A stretch of 64,000 nucleotides of DNA, from NCBI GenBank assembly GCA_019639235.1, contig JAHBSG010000002.1, forward strand, positions 1 through 64,000, in the 5' to 3' direction. This DNA comes from Acidobacteriota bacterium (lineage in GTDB: Bacteria > Acidobacteriota > Blastocatellia > Pyrinomonadales > Pyrinomonadaceae). Shown here piece after piece: positions 36,163 to 43,958 of the stretch; positions within the stretch are counted from its first letter, which is position 1, and the number at the start of each line of letters is the position of its first letter. The position numbers were made by a program, and so were the translations under genes. The notes beneath the pieces are model-generated. The model had not been told where the DNA came from. It saw only the letters and a program-made list of their open reading frames with translations, and made no database searches.

Positions 36163-37419
36163 ATGGACAGGCGTTATTTTCTTAAGACAAGCGGGATCGG
36201 GCTGGCGAGCTTTGGCCTGATGGCGGCGGCCCCGGACTTTCTGCATCAATTTGCAGCGGCACAGGCGACGGGAAGCGTCGGCAAGAAGAAGGTGCTGGTC
36301 ACCATCTTTCAGCGGGGTGCGGTCGATGGCTTAAGCATGATCGTACCGCACGGCGAGGGCGAATATTACAACCTCCGCCGCGGGACTGCGATCGCACGGC
36401 CGAGGCAAACGGACGGTGCGCTCGACCTTGACGGGTTTTTTGGGCTTCATCCGGCGATGGCTTCGCTCCAGCCATTTTGGAACGCAAAGCAGCTTGCCGT
36501 GATCAATTCCTGCGGCTCGCCGGACAACACCCGTTCGCACTTTGACGCCCAGGACTATATGGAGTCCGGCACGCCGGGTGTGAAATCTACCCGCGACGGC
36601 TGGCTTAACCGGGCACTTCAGGCGACCGCCGGCAAGGCCGATTCACCCTTCCGTGCCGTTGCGATGACGCAGCAGCTTCCGCGTTCGCTTTATGGCCGTT
36701 CGCCCTCGATCGCCATGACCAGCCTATCGGATTTCTCGATCAAGGCAGGGCTTTACACGGCTGACCTCAAAGGCGGCTTCGAAGGCGTTTATCAGCAGAA
36801 TGTGAAGGACACGCTCGGCGAGACGGGCAAGGAGACCTTTGAGGCGGTGAACTTTTTGAAGACCGCGAACCCTTCGAAGTTTCGCCCCGAAAACGGAGCT
36901 CAGTATCCGAACAGCCAGCTCGGCCGCTCGCTGCAGCAGATCGCTCAGCTTATCAAGGCGGGCGTCGGGCTCGAGGTTGCGTTTGCGGAATCGGGCGGCT
37001 GGGATACGCACGTACGGCAGGGCGGTGCCCGCGGGCAACTCGCAAATTTGCTCAGGGAATTCGCGAATTCGATCGCGGCCTTCGCCACCGATCTCGGCAA
37101 GCGGATGGATGACGTTGTCGTTCTGACGATGTCCGAGTTTGGCCGGACGGCCCGCGAGAACGGCTCGCTAGGCACCGACCACGGCCACGGCAATGCGATG
37201 CTCGTGCTCGGCAATTCGGTGAAAGGCGGGAAGGTCTTCGGCGAGTGGAAAGGCCTAAAGCCCGATCAGCTAAACGAGGGCCGCGACCTCGCGATCACGA
37301 CCGACTTTCGCAGTATCTTTACAGAGGTCGCAACAAGGCATCTTGGAAGCACGCGTTCAGATACCTTGTTCCCGAAGTTTGATGCCAAGGCCGCCGGGGT
37401 CTTAGGCTTTCTGAGTTAA
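36163..37419 (+). CDS. Tat-exported DUF1501 protein (sulfatase-like fold)
   Basis: A 418-residue protein. It starts MDRRYFLKTSGIGLASFGLM, a twin-arginine signal with RRYFLK, so it is exported folded. The body has VTIFQRGAVDGLSMIVPHG, DYMESGTPG, ESGGWDTHVRQGG and MSEFGRTARENGSLGTDHGHG, the DUF1501 signature close to the alkaline phosphatase/sulfatase fold with likely metal ligands (Asp, His). The function is unknown; it is often found beside DUF1800 proteins, absent here. The start at 36163 is preferred over one at 36085 that would overextend the signal. Confidence 0.9.
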   Translation: MDRRYFLKTSGIGLASFGLMAAAPDFLHQFAAAQATGSVGKKKVLVTIFQRGAVDGLSMIVPHGEGEYYNLRRGTAIARPRQTDGALDLDGFFGLHPAMASLQPFWNAKQLAVINSCGSPDNTRSHFDAQDYMESGTPGVKSTRDGWLNRALQATAGKADSPFRAVAMTQQLPRSLYGRSPSIAMTSLSDFSIKAGLYTADLKGGFEGVYQQNVKDTLGETGKETFEAVNFLKTANPSKFRPENGAQYPNSQLGRSLQQIAQLIKAGVGLEVAFAESGGWDTHVRQGGARGQLANLLREFANSIAAFATDLGKRMDDVVVLTMSEFGRTARENGSLGTDHGHGNAMLVLGNSVKGGKVFGEWKGLKPDQLNEGRDLAITTDFRSIFTEVATRHLGSTRSDTLFPKFDAKAAGVLGFLS

Positions 37420-37452
37420 GCCTGCAGGCCATGTAAATCGAACCAAGAAAGA

Positions 37453-37480
37453 AGCCGCCCCATTTTAGGGGAGGCTCTTT
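37453..37480 (+). terminator. Bidirectional terminator
   Basis: AGCCGCCCC (37453-37461) pairs with GGGGAGGCT (37468-37476) with one mismatch; CTTTTC follows, and an A-rich stretch precedes it for the opposite strand. It lies between the convergent DUF1501 and DUF4157 genes. Confidence 0.75.
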
Positions 37481-37491
37481 TCTCGTAAGGG

Positions 37492-37821
37492 TTAGTGTTC
37501 GGCGTCGTTGGAGGGCGAATCTGCAGCGGCCGCTCCGCCGCGTTGTTGGACCATGTGAGTCAGCTCATGGGAAAGCAGCTTTTTTCCGCTATCGGTATGC
37601 GGTTGGTATTCGCCCGGTGCAAAAAAGATGTCGCTGCCGTGGGCGAAAGCTTTTGCTCCGAGGTGTGTCGGGGCGTGGCTTTCGTGGACCCGCACCTGAG
37701 AAAGGTCAGAGCCAAAAGATGCCTCGAATTCGTGCTTCAACGAGGCGGGAAGCGGTGCTCCGTTGGTCTTTCCTACCTTAGATGCAGACGGAGCTAAGTG
37801 CTTTTTTCCTTGATCTTCCAT
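37492..37821 (-). CDS. DUF4157-domain small protein (HExxH-like motif)
   Basis: A 109-residue protein. It contains the full DUF4157 core: PLPASLKHEFEASFGSDLSQVRVHE, then AFAHGSDIFFAPGEYQP and LSHELTHMVQQRG, with a zinc-peptidase-like HELTH. In larger proteins this domain heads effectors of extracellular contractile injection systems or other toxins; a stand-alone form of this size is unusual. The end is Ala/Asp-rich and disordered. A good AGGAG site lies upstream of the ATG. No injection-system genes are in the window. Confidence 0.85.
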   Translation of the reverse strand: MEDQGKKHLAPSASKVGKTNGAPLPASLKHEFEASFGSDLSQVRVHESHAPTHLGAKAFAHGSDIFFAPGEYQPHTDSGKKLLSHELTHMVQQRGGAAAADSPSNDAEH

Positions 37822-37904
37822 TTAACCGGTCTCCTTTGTTTTTGTTCGAGTGAGCTCTTTACTACCATAGAATGCGTACGAAGCACAAATTTTCGGACAA
37901 ATAG

Positions 37905-38591
37905 ATGCCAGACCTTTATCGCCGATCGAAAGAGCTTGAACGGATCGACACGGGCGACTACACGCCCGCGGAGTACGACCGCTTTCTCAAGGAGATAGCC
38001 TTCATCAACCGTTTTCTCGGCGACCGCCGGGCGCTCAGGCGGTCGCTTTTTGCTGAGGTCAAGAGGAGACGGCTCTCGGGGTTCAGCCTGCTCGATGTTG
38101 GTTGCGGCTCGGGCGAATTGCTTCGATACACGGCGGAGCTTGCGAGAGCGAAGGGCATTGTGGCTCGGCTTGCGGGGCTTGATCTCAATCCGATCTCGGC
38201 GAGAGTTTCCGCTGTGGGTACTCGAGAATTTCCTGAGATCACTATTACGCAGGGCGATGCCTTTCGGCTGCCCTTTGCCGATGGTGAATTTGATTACGCG
38301 ATCTCCTCGCTTTTCTTCCACCATCTAACCGACGCGCAAATCCCACAGGCCCTGCAAGAAATGCGTCGGGTCACACGCCTAGGCGTATTCGTAATAGATC
38401 TGCATCGCCACGCGGCCGCATACAGGCTCTATCGACTCTTTTGCCGGATCTTTTTTATCTCACCGCTTGTTAGGGAAGACGGTTCGCTCTCGGTGCTTCG
38501 CGGATTCAGGCCCGAGGAGTTGGCGAAGATCGCCGGGACAGGGAACGTCAAAAGAAGCTTTCCTTTCAGGCTTGTACTTGAGTGCGGCTAG
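37905..38591 (+). CDS. Class I SAM-dependent methyltransferase
   Basis: A 228-residue protein with motif I LLDVGCGSGELLRYTAELA, motif II GLDLNP and a post-motif QGDAFRLPFADGEFDYAISS, as in UbiE/Methyltransf_11-type enzymes. The C-terminal half (FFHHLTDAQIPQALQEMRRV, VIDLHRHAAAYRLYR) resembles polyketide or lipid methyltransferases often next to type III PKS and FAD-oxidase genes. The substrate is unknown. It converges on the next gene with overlapping stops. Confidence 0.88.
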   Translation: MPDLYRRSKELERIDTGDYTPAEYDRFLKEIAFINRFLGDRRALRRSLFAEVKRRRLSGFSLLDVGCGSGELLRYTAELARAKGIVARLAGLDLNPISARVSAVGTREFPEITITQGDAFRLPFADGEFDYAISSLFFHHLTDAQIPQALQEMRRVTRLGVFVIDLHRHAAAYRLYRLFCRIFFISPLVREDGSLSVLRGFRPEELAKIAGTGNVKRSFPFRLVLECG

Positions 38592-40132
38592 CCTTCGAAC
38601 ATTCCGAGCCGGGCGAGGTGGGCGAGGCTTTCATCGAGCCATTCGGGCAGCGTCGCGAGCAACTCTTTTTTGCCGTCGATCTCATGCGAGGAGCGTATGA
38701 ACTTCCCGAGCTCATCGAGCACGGCCGATCTGCTTCGTTTTCCGTCAAGCAATTCAAGTAGCCGGCGAGAGACCGGGTCGGCGATCTCCATGTCCACCCC
38801 GAAACCCGAAATGACGTTGCGTGCCCGACGCATCTGCCAACGGGCGAGCCGGCTGAGCCGAGGCTTTTCTGACAACTCGGTCGATGCAGCGGGCTGAAAT
38901 GAATGTAACTCTACAAGGTCGGTCGCCGTTGCGATCTGGAAGAGCATTTGACGGAAAGCCTCGGACTGTTTATCGGCCTCATCATCGCCGAGGCCGGCGG
39001 CCTGTTTGCGAGCTTCGGCCAAGAGTTCCTTGAACGCAACAGATCGCGGCCAGAGTGCGCCTAGATGTGCGAGACCGAACTTGGCAAGCGGCAAGTCGAT
39101 CTCAATACTCTGCCCGCTATTTCCAGCAAACTTTACGCGGCCATTGCCGGCAAGATCCGGCGATTTACCTGCCGGCCGAAGCGACGAACTGATTAGGAGG
39201 CGATCAAGCACATTGGGCTTCATATCGCGGTCGAGAATCACGTCGGAGTGGACGACCAGACTCTGACGGAAGGCCCGGCCGCGGAAGATATCGAGATACT
39301 GCTCGCGTTCGATGACGTCGTCGATACCGGAGATGAATTCGCGGGCGGCGGGTGTCATGTCCGCCGTACCCATTGCATGAAGCTCGGCCTCGGCCAGGAA
39401 TTGCAAACCATTCGCGGCGAGCAGATCGGCAAACTCGCCAAAGTAGAATGGCGTGTTCAATTCGGCGAGGTCATCATGGAAAACATCGGCGAGGTCGCGG
39501 GTGCCGTGGCGGCGAAATTCGCGGACAAGTATCTGGCCATACGTGCCGCGGTTCGAGCTTTGCTCGGCCGCAAATTTGAGGAAGCCGAGAGCATGCTCGA
39601 CCTTTTCAGCCGGGTCGTCGAAACCGCGGCTCGCAAACCGCATCGCCTGCTGCGTTATCTGCCGCTCATGCGCGCCGGGAAACGAGCTGTAGCTGATATA
39701 GCCGACGCCGTTCGGGCCCAGCAGTTCGCGAAAAAGTTCAAGGACGCGAGTTCTCACAGCCTCGGGCACCCATGAGAAAAGGCCGTGAGCGGCGATGTAG
39801 TCGAATCGGCCGAAGGCCGCTGCCGACATCTCCATCACATCCGCTTGGTGAAACTCGACATTGCCAAGCCCGAGTTCCGCAGCGGCGGCTTTTGCTTCAT
39901 CGATATGTACCTTCGAAAGATCGATGCCGGCGAAGCTAGCCTGCGGCATCAAGTAGGCTTGTGCGATCAGGTTGCTGCCGTTGCCGCAACCGAGCTCGAG
40001 CACCGTGCTCGTATCCGGGGCTGCGGGCTCCATCCCAAAAAGCAAGGCCTGCGTCGCAAGCCTTCCGGGAAACGTCTGGACAAAGAACTTGCTCGGATAG
40101 GGCAGCCGGTCGTATGAGAATTCATCGTTCAC
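38588..40132 (-). CDS. Methyltransferase with C-terminal regulatory domain
   Basis: A 514-residue protein. The N-terminal methyltransferase has VLELGCGNGSNLIAQAYLMP (motif I), GIDLSKVHIDEA and EFHQADVMEM. From about residue 225 there is a methyltransferase-regulatory-type domain (PF10119-like, LAANGLQFLAEAELHAM) and a further helical region ending in a winged-helix-like part. Relatives modify lipids, peptides or proteins with unknown targets. The preferred start begins MNDEFSYDRLPYPSKFF. Its stop overlaps the previous gene's stop on the other strand. Confidence 0.85.
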   Translation of the reverse strand: MNDEFSYDRLPYPSKFFVQTFPGRLATQALLFGMEPAAPDTSTVLELGCGNGSNLIAQAYLMPQASFAGIDLSKVHIDEAKAAAAELGLGNVEFHQADVMEMSAAAFGRFDYIAAHGLFSWVPEAVRTRVLELFRELLGPNGVGYISYSSFPGAHERQITQQAMRFASRGFDDPAEKVEHALGFLKFAAEQSSNRGTYGQILVREFRRHGTRDLADVFHDDLAELNTPFYFGEFADLLAANGLQFLAEAELHAMGTADMTPAAREFISGIDDVIEREQYLDIFRGRAFRQSLVVHSDVILDRDMKPNVLDRLLISSSLRPAGKSPDLAGNGRVKFAGNSGQSIEIDLPLAKFGLAHLGALWPRSVAFKELLAEARKQAAGLGDDEADKQSEAFRQMLFQIATATDLVELHSFQPAASTELSEKPRLSRLARWQMRRARNVISGFGVDMEIADPVSRRLLELLDGKRSRSAVLDELGKFIRSSHEIDGKKELLATLPEWLDESLAHLARLGMFEG

Positions 40133-40159
40133 GATCGGTCAACAATATCACAGCGAGGC

Positions 40160-40546
40160 TTATTTCGGCCCGAGCATCCGGCCCATGCTTTCATGGATGA
40201 GGTTGATGGCCTTGAGCGGGCGGACCATTACTTTGAATTCGGTGATGCGGCCCTCGGCGTTCCAGCAGATCATATCGACGCCGTTGATACTGATGCCGTC
40301 GATCTCGGTTTCAAATTCAAGAACTGCATCGCTCTCACCCACGACCTCGCGAACATAGCGGAAAGTCTCATTGCAGAAAACGTGCATCGCCGCCTTGAGG
40401 TACATCGCCGTTATGGCCTTCCCAACCTGCGGCGTATGAACCACCGGCGAGTAGAAAACAACGTCCTCTGCGAGCAACGCATCAAGCAGAGCTACATCAC
40501 GTTTTCGAACAATCTCGTGCCAAGTTACAAAAGCAATCGGTCTCAT
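40160..40546 (-). CDS. SnoaL-like / NTF2-fold protein
   Basis: A 128-residue protein from the ATG at 40546 (an upstream ATG at 40582 adds 12 residues). The layout is typical for small SnoaL-like domains: FVTWHEIVRKRDVALLDALL, then EDVVFYSPVVHTPQVGKAI and VLEFETEIDGISINGVDMI, and a C-terminal NEGRITEFKVMVRPLKA-like strand. Relatives are ketosteroid isomerase-fold proteins with diverse or no catalytic activity. A truncated relative lies about 0.8 kb away (41276-41416). Confidence 0.85.
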   Translation of the reverse strand: MRPIAFVTWHEIVRKRDVALLDALLAEDVVFYSPVVHTPQVGKAITAMYLKAAMHVFCNETFRYVREVVGESDAVLEFETEIDGISINGVDMICWNAEGRITEFKVMVRPLKAINLIHESMGRMLGPK

Positions 40547-40611
40547 TCCAACGAATGCAAATGCGACCGATATCGCTCGCATGCCTGATTAAAAAAACAA
40601 TTTACACCAGT

Positions 40612-41223
40612 CTAATTGACGGGTTTTCCAAAACTAACTGTGAGTCCTTTTCGGCCAAACTCAACTAGTTTCTCAAAAGTGTCCCCATCAACACTTCGGA
40701 ATCTGTAGTTTTGCGATCCATTCGTATCTATGAAGGTAAATGAGATTGAACCGACGTTTTGAATATAGTTAAAACGCCAGGTTTCATATGACACATTCTT
40801 GAAACCATCATACTCCCCGGATCCTTTGACGACTTCATCTGGCATGCCTAAATAGACAAGGGTCATTCCGCGATCGGTCAACCATCCTGATGTCTCAGTC
40901 GCGAAGGATCTTGCTTCGCGAATCCTCGCGCAATACTCATCACGAAATTCATTGACCGTGGTATCGGGGTTTGGATCACGCCGGAGCCAAAAATTGTCAA
41001 CGAATGCTGCTCGACCAGCTTTATCGGAAAGGCCCTCGAACGTTTCCTGTTCGTGATAGGTCGATATCAATGAGACTCCGCGGAACCACTCCTCATATTC
41101 ACTTTCCGTACTTGGTTTTTTTTCGTCGCAAACAAATCGGGGTTCAATCTGAGGAACTATATCGACTGAAGCAAAACTGATGAGGAATATGATTAAGAGT
41201 GTTTTTTTCATCTTGTCGTCCAT
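40612..41223 (-). CDS. GWxTD-domain secreted protein
   Basis: A 203-residue protein with a signal peptide or membrane anchor (MKKTLLIIFLISFASV). The motif TSGWLTDRGMTLVYLGMPDEV gives the domain its name (G-W-x-T-D), preceded by DNFWLRRDPNPDT. Such proteins are frequent in Acidobacteriota and Bacteroidota and have no established function. The gene is much less GC-rich than the surrounding housekeeping genes. The start with GAGG upstream is used; a second ATG lies four codons on. Confidence 0.85.
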   Translation of the reverse strand: MDDKMKKTLLIIFLISFASVDIVPQIEPRFVCDEKKPSTESEYEEWFRGVSLISTYHEQETFEGLSDKAGRAAFVDNFWLRRDPNPDTTVNEFRDEYCARIREARSFATETSGWLTDRGMTLVYLGMPDEVVKGSGEYDGFKNVSYETWRFNYIQNVGSISFTFIDTNGSQNYRFRSVDGDTFEKLVEFGRKGLTVSFGKPVN

Positions 41224-41275
41224 GGTGCCTCGGACGGCTCATTTTCCAAAACCCATTGGTTGCAGTCTCCGTGGC

Positions 41276-41416
41276 CTAGCCCGTGTCGACCACAGTCGGC
41301 GAACTCGTACGTAATTCGCTGCGCAGCCATCGTTTAATCAACAACGTCTCCAACTCGCTGAGGCCGTTAGCGTCGCGAGAGCGAACGATGTCGTGCCATG
41401 ATTCATTAGCTTTCAC
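41276..41416 (-). pseudogene. Truncated SnoaL-like remnant
   Basis: A 46-codon frame starts with GTG overlapping the previous stop (GTGA) and reads MKANESWHDIVRSRDANG, closely like the WHEIVRKRD start of the intact SnoaL gene at 40160-40546. After about 26 residues similarity is lost and the frame stops at 41276; a later SSPTVVDTG recalls the YSPVVHTPQVG of the intact gene. This looks like a decayed duplicate with a frameshift. Confidence 0.45.
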
Positions 41417-41724
41417 AGGCTCTTTCCGACGTACGAGATTTGGATCCCGTTGCGGATTGCAATCGAGTAAAGTTCGTTGAGCTCATCCGCGGGGAAATCA
41501 ATTTCGCCCTCGTAGATCTTATAGAAGAGATGTTCAACGGCCAATCCCCATTCGTTCTCCTCGACATAGTCACGAATGATCTCGCTGCCATCCAATAAGC
41601 CTGCTTGTTCAAAGGTTGCATTCGAAAGATCTGCTTGGCGCAGGTCGTCTATTAGCCCTTGCGCTTTATTCGCAGCCGCAAGGAGTTTCGTAATATCGGG
41701 ATTCGTCTTTCGAAATCCGAACAT
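41413..41724 (-). CDS. MafI-like immunity-type small protein
   Basis: A 103-residue acidic protein starting MFGFRKTNPDITKLLAAANK. The block EIIRDYVEENEWGLAVEHLFYKIYE..DFPADELNELYSIAIRNG resembles the MafI family of toxin-immunity proteins, where such orphan genes are common. No toxin gene is adjacent. The start at 41724 is chosen because an upstream open frame (to 41982) lies inside the next gene. It is followed by the SnoaL remnant with overlapping stop/start. Confidence 0.65.
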   Translation of the reverse strand: MFGFRKTNPDITKLLAAANKAQGLIDDLRQADLSNATFEQAGLLDGSEIIRDYVEENEWGLAVEHLFYKIYEGEIDFPADELNELYSIAIRNGIQISYVGKSL

Positions 41725-41731
41725 TTTGTCA

Positions 41732-42016
41732 CTACTCCTTAGACTTCTCCGGCTCCGAATTGATTCGTTCAAGCACGCCGGGCTGCTCGCCTTCGAATTG
41801 CCGGTAGCTTGCCTTGTCCTTCTCGCTGAAATCGACTGCAAGCTGCAAGTGGCCGCAGTGGACGCATCCATAGCCGCGGATTGCCCGAGTGCCGAGACCG
41901 AAAAGGCTTTTCCAAGCCGGAACTTCGTCAAGCTTGAACGCGGGCTTTCCGCCATCTCCGCTATCGAGCAATGTTCCCGCAACCAATGCTCCGCTTCCGC
42001 ATGCTAAACACTTCAT
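41732..42016 (-). CDS. Small zinc-ribbon protein of unknown function
   Basis: A 94-residue protein with a CLACG at the start and CVHCGH in the middle (residues 3-6 and 51-54), separated by a GLGTRAIRGYG stretch, so one zinc ribbon is likely. The C-terminus is charged (FEGEQPGVLERINSEPEKSKE). It is read just upstream of the MafI-like gene, 7 bases apart, and is probably cotranscribed with it. I recognise no family function. Confidence 0.75.
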   Translation of the reverse strand: MKCLACGSGALVAGTLLDSGDGGKPAFKLDEVPAWKSLFGLGTRAIRGYGCVHCGHLQLAVDFSEKDKASYRQFEGEQPGVLERINSEPEKSKE

Positions 42017-42037
42017 TTCGAATTTCCTACGGCCCGA

Positions 42038-42355
42038 TCATAGAAGGTCGTTTGCATCGACGATTCGATTGTAATCCAACGAGCTGTGCATAACGTGCAG
42101 GATCCTGACGCCGCCAGCGATCGGAACGTAAAAGATGAGGTATTCATCGAACCCTTTAACGAGCGTCATCCGGATCGAGGCCAACTCAGGATTCTCGAAT
42201 CGCCGAGGGCTTCCTGAATCGGGAAATCTCTCAAGCAGGTCGAATGTCACTTCGCAATTATCAAGAAATCGTTCAGCGGTCGCTTCGTTGTATTGTGCGA
42301 AATGTGACGCGATCTCCGCTAACTCATCAGATAAGCCAGGAGCATATTTGATCAT
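42038..42355 (-). CDS. parE: ParE/RelE-family toxin
   Basis: A 105-residue protein. It has the ParE-type layout LSDELAEIASHFAQYNEATAERFL, then FPDSGSPRRF, SIRMTLVKGFDEYLIFYVP and ILHVMHSSLDYN. ParE toxins inhibit DNA gyrase, whereas RelE relatives cut mRNA; the ParD-like partner favours ParE, but this is inference. The start overlaps the antitoxin stop by 4 bases (ATGA), as expected for a coupled toxin-antitoxin operon. Confidence 0.9.
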   Translation of the reverse strand: MIKYAPGLSDELAEIASHFAQYNEATAERFLDNCEVTFDLLERFPDSGSPRRFENPELASIRMTLVKGFDEYLIFYVPIAGGVRILHVMHSSLDYNRIVDANDLL

Positions 42356-42603
42356 TCTTTAGCCTTGATCCGTCTTCGCAAGTCGGCTCGAACATTGTCC
42401 ATCGTAAACGTCTCATCATCTCCGGACCGCAGCCTCTCAATAAGCAAGGTCTCTAAACGCTTTTCGTTCCGCCTTTTCTGATCAGCCCGAATCAGATCGC
42501 GGACATATTCGCTGGCACTGCCGTAACCGTCGTCGGCAAGAGTTTCCTCAACGAATACCCGCATCGAATCAGGCAAAGAGATGTTCATTGTTGTCGTCGC
42601 CAT
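42352..42603 (-). CDS. parD: ParD-family antitoxin
   Basis: An 83-residue protein with the ribbon-helix-helix start MNISLPDSMRVFVEE and YGSASEYVRDLIRAD, a typical ParD/CopG DNA-binding domain; the charged C-terminal tail would bind the toxin. It is first in the parDE operon and probably represses it through the palindrome just upstream (42624-42638). Confidence 0.92.
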   Translation of the reverse strand: MATTTMNISLPDSMRVFVEETLADDGYGSASEYVRDLIRADQKRRNEKRLETLLIERLRSGDDETFTMDNVRADLRRRIKAKE

Positions 42604-42623
42604 AAGACCAAGCTAAAACGAAA

Positions 42624-42639
42624 TGACAGATGTTGTCAA
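42624..42639 (-). promoter_or_regulatory. parDE operator palindrome over a perfect -35 box
   Basis: On the minus strand TTGACA (42639-42634) is a perfect -35 box; the -10 region is weak. Overlapping it is TGACA-N5-TGTCA (42624-42638), an inverted repeat fitting a dimeric ribbon-helix-helix repressor such as ParD. Confidence 0.55.
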
Positions 42640-42654
42640 TATTTGCCAATGGCC

Positions 42655-43854
42655 TTACTCCATGTTTCTCAGACGTAATCTTAATGCTTGAAGCTTTATA
42701 AAACCTTCCGCGTCGTGTTGGTCGTAGGCTCCGGCGTCGTCTTCGAAGGTTACGACGCGTTCGCGGTAGAGCGAGTTTGGCGACTTGCGGCCCGTGATGA
42801 TGACGTTACCCTTGTAGAGCTTTAGGCGGACGTCGCCGTTAACGGTTTCCTGCGTTTGGTCGATCATCGAGCGGAGGATCTCGAACTCAGGTGCGAACCA
42901 GAAGCCGTAGTAAACCGATTCGGCAAACTTGGTCCCGAGGCTGTCGCGGAGGCGCATCACCTCGCGGTCCATCGTGATGGATTCGAGAGCTCGGTGGGCG
43001 GCCATCAGGATCGTGACGCCAGGCGTTTCATAAACACCGCGAGACTTCATCCCGACAAAGCGGTTCTCGACCAGATCGACGCGGCCGATGCCGTGTTCGC
43101 CGCCAAGGTGGTTGAGCTTTGACAGCATATCTACCGGCCCATATCTTTCGCCATCGATCGCTACCGCTTCACCCTTTTCAAAAGTAAGCGTGATCTCTTG
43201 CGGTTTGTCGGCGGCGTTTTCGGGCGACTTGGTCAAAAGAAAAATGCCTTCCGGCGGAGCGGCCCATGGGTCTTCGAGTATTCCGCCTTCGTAGCTGATG
43301 TGCATCAGGTTGCGGTCCGTTGAATACGGCTTCTCGGCCGAGGCCGACACGGGAATGCCGTGCTTTTCGCAATATGCCATCAGGTCCGCACGGCCCTTGA
43401 AGTCCCAGTGCCGCCACGGAGCGATCACTTTGATATCAGGCTGAAGTGCGTAATAGGTCAGCTCGAACCGCACCTGATCGTTACCCTTGCCGGTCGCTCC
43501 GTGGGCGACGGCGTCGGCTCCTTCCTTTTGGGCGATCTCGATCTGCCGCTTGGCGATAACGGGCCGGGCGAGTGACGTCCCGAGCAGGTAAACGCCCTCA
43601 TAAAGCGCGTTTGCCTTAACGGCAGTCCAAACGAAATCTTTGACGAATTCTTCGCGAAGGTCCTCGACGTAAAGCTTCGAAGCACCGGTCGCGATGGCTT
43701 TTTCTTCAAGTCCGTCAAGTTCCTCGCCCTGCCCAACATCGGCGCAATAGCAAATGACCTCGCAGCCGTAGGTCTCCTCTATCCAAAGGAGCATTGCCGA
43801 GGTATCAAGCCCGCCCGAATAGGCGAGCACAACTTTATTGATCTTCTCTCTCAT
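42655..43854 (-). CDS. argG: Argininosuccinate synthase
   Basis: A 399-residue enzyme joining citrulline and aspartate in arginine synthesis, with ATP. It has [20 protein letters not shown] (PP-loop), [19 protein letters not shown] and [14 protein letters not shown]. The ATG at 43854 is chosen over a TTG at 43872, which would add MPEPKV with no homology. It is divergent from argH, the next enzyme of the pathway, with about 100 bases between the start codons. Confidence 0.97.
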   Translation of the reverse strand: MREKINKVVLAYSGGLDTSAMLLWIEETYGCEVICYCADVGQGEELDGLEEKAIATGASKLYVEDLREEFVKDFVWTAVKANALYEGVYLLGTSLARPVIAKRQIEIAQKEGADAVAHGATGKGNDQVRFELTYYALQPDIKVIAPWRHWDFKGRADLMAYCEKHGIPVSASAEKPYSTDRNLMHISYEGGILEDPWAAPPEGIFLLTKSPENAADKPQEITLTFEKGEAVAIDGERYGPVDMLSKLNHLGGEHGIGRVDLVENRFVGMKSRGVYETPGVTILMAAHRALESITMDREVMRLRDSLGTKFAESVYYGFWFAPEFEILRSMIDQTQETVNGDVRLKLYKGNVIITGRKSPNSLYRERVVTFEDDAGAYDQHDAEGFIKLQALRLRLRNME

Positions 43855-43958
43855 TACTTTTGGTTCGGGCAAAGCTCGAAGCTATTAGCTCTTAGCCGTA
43901 AGCTCGTTTCCGCAAAACGCGTCGCGCGAATTACAATCATTCTTACACACACGGAAAT

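Noticed and set aside
41413..41982. A 189-codon version of the MafI-like gene
   Set aside because: The first 86 codons lie inside the zinc-ribbon gene in another frame and are Ser/Arg-rich shadow sequence; the ATG at 41724 starts the conserved part.
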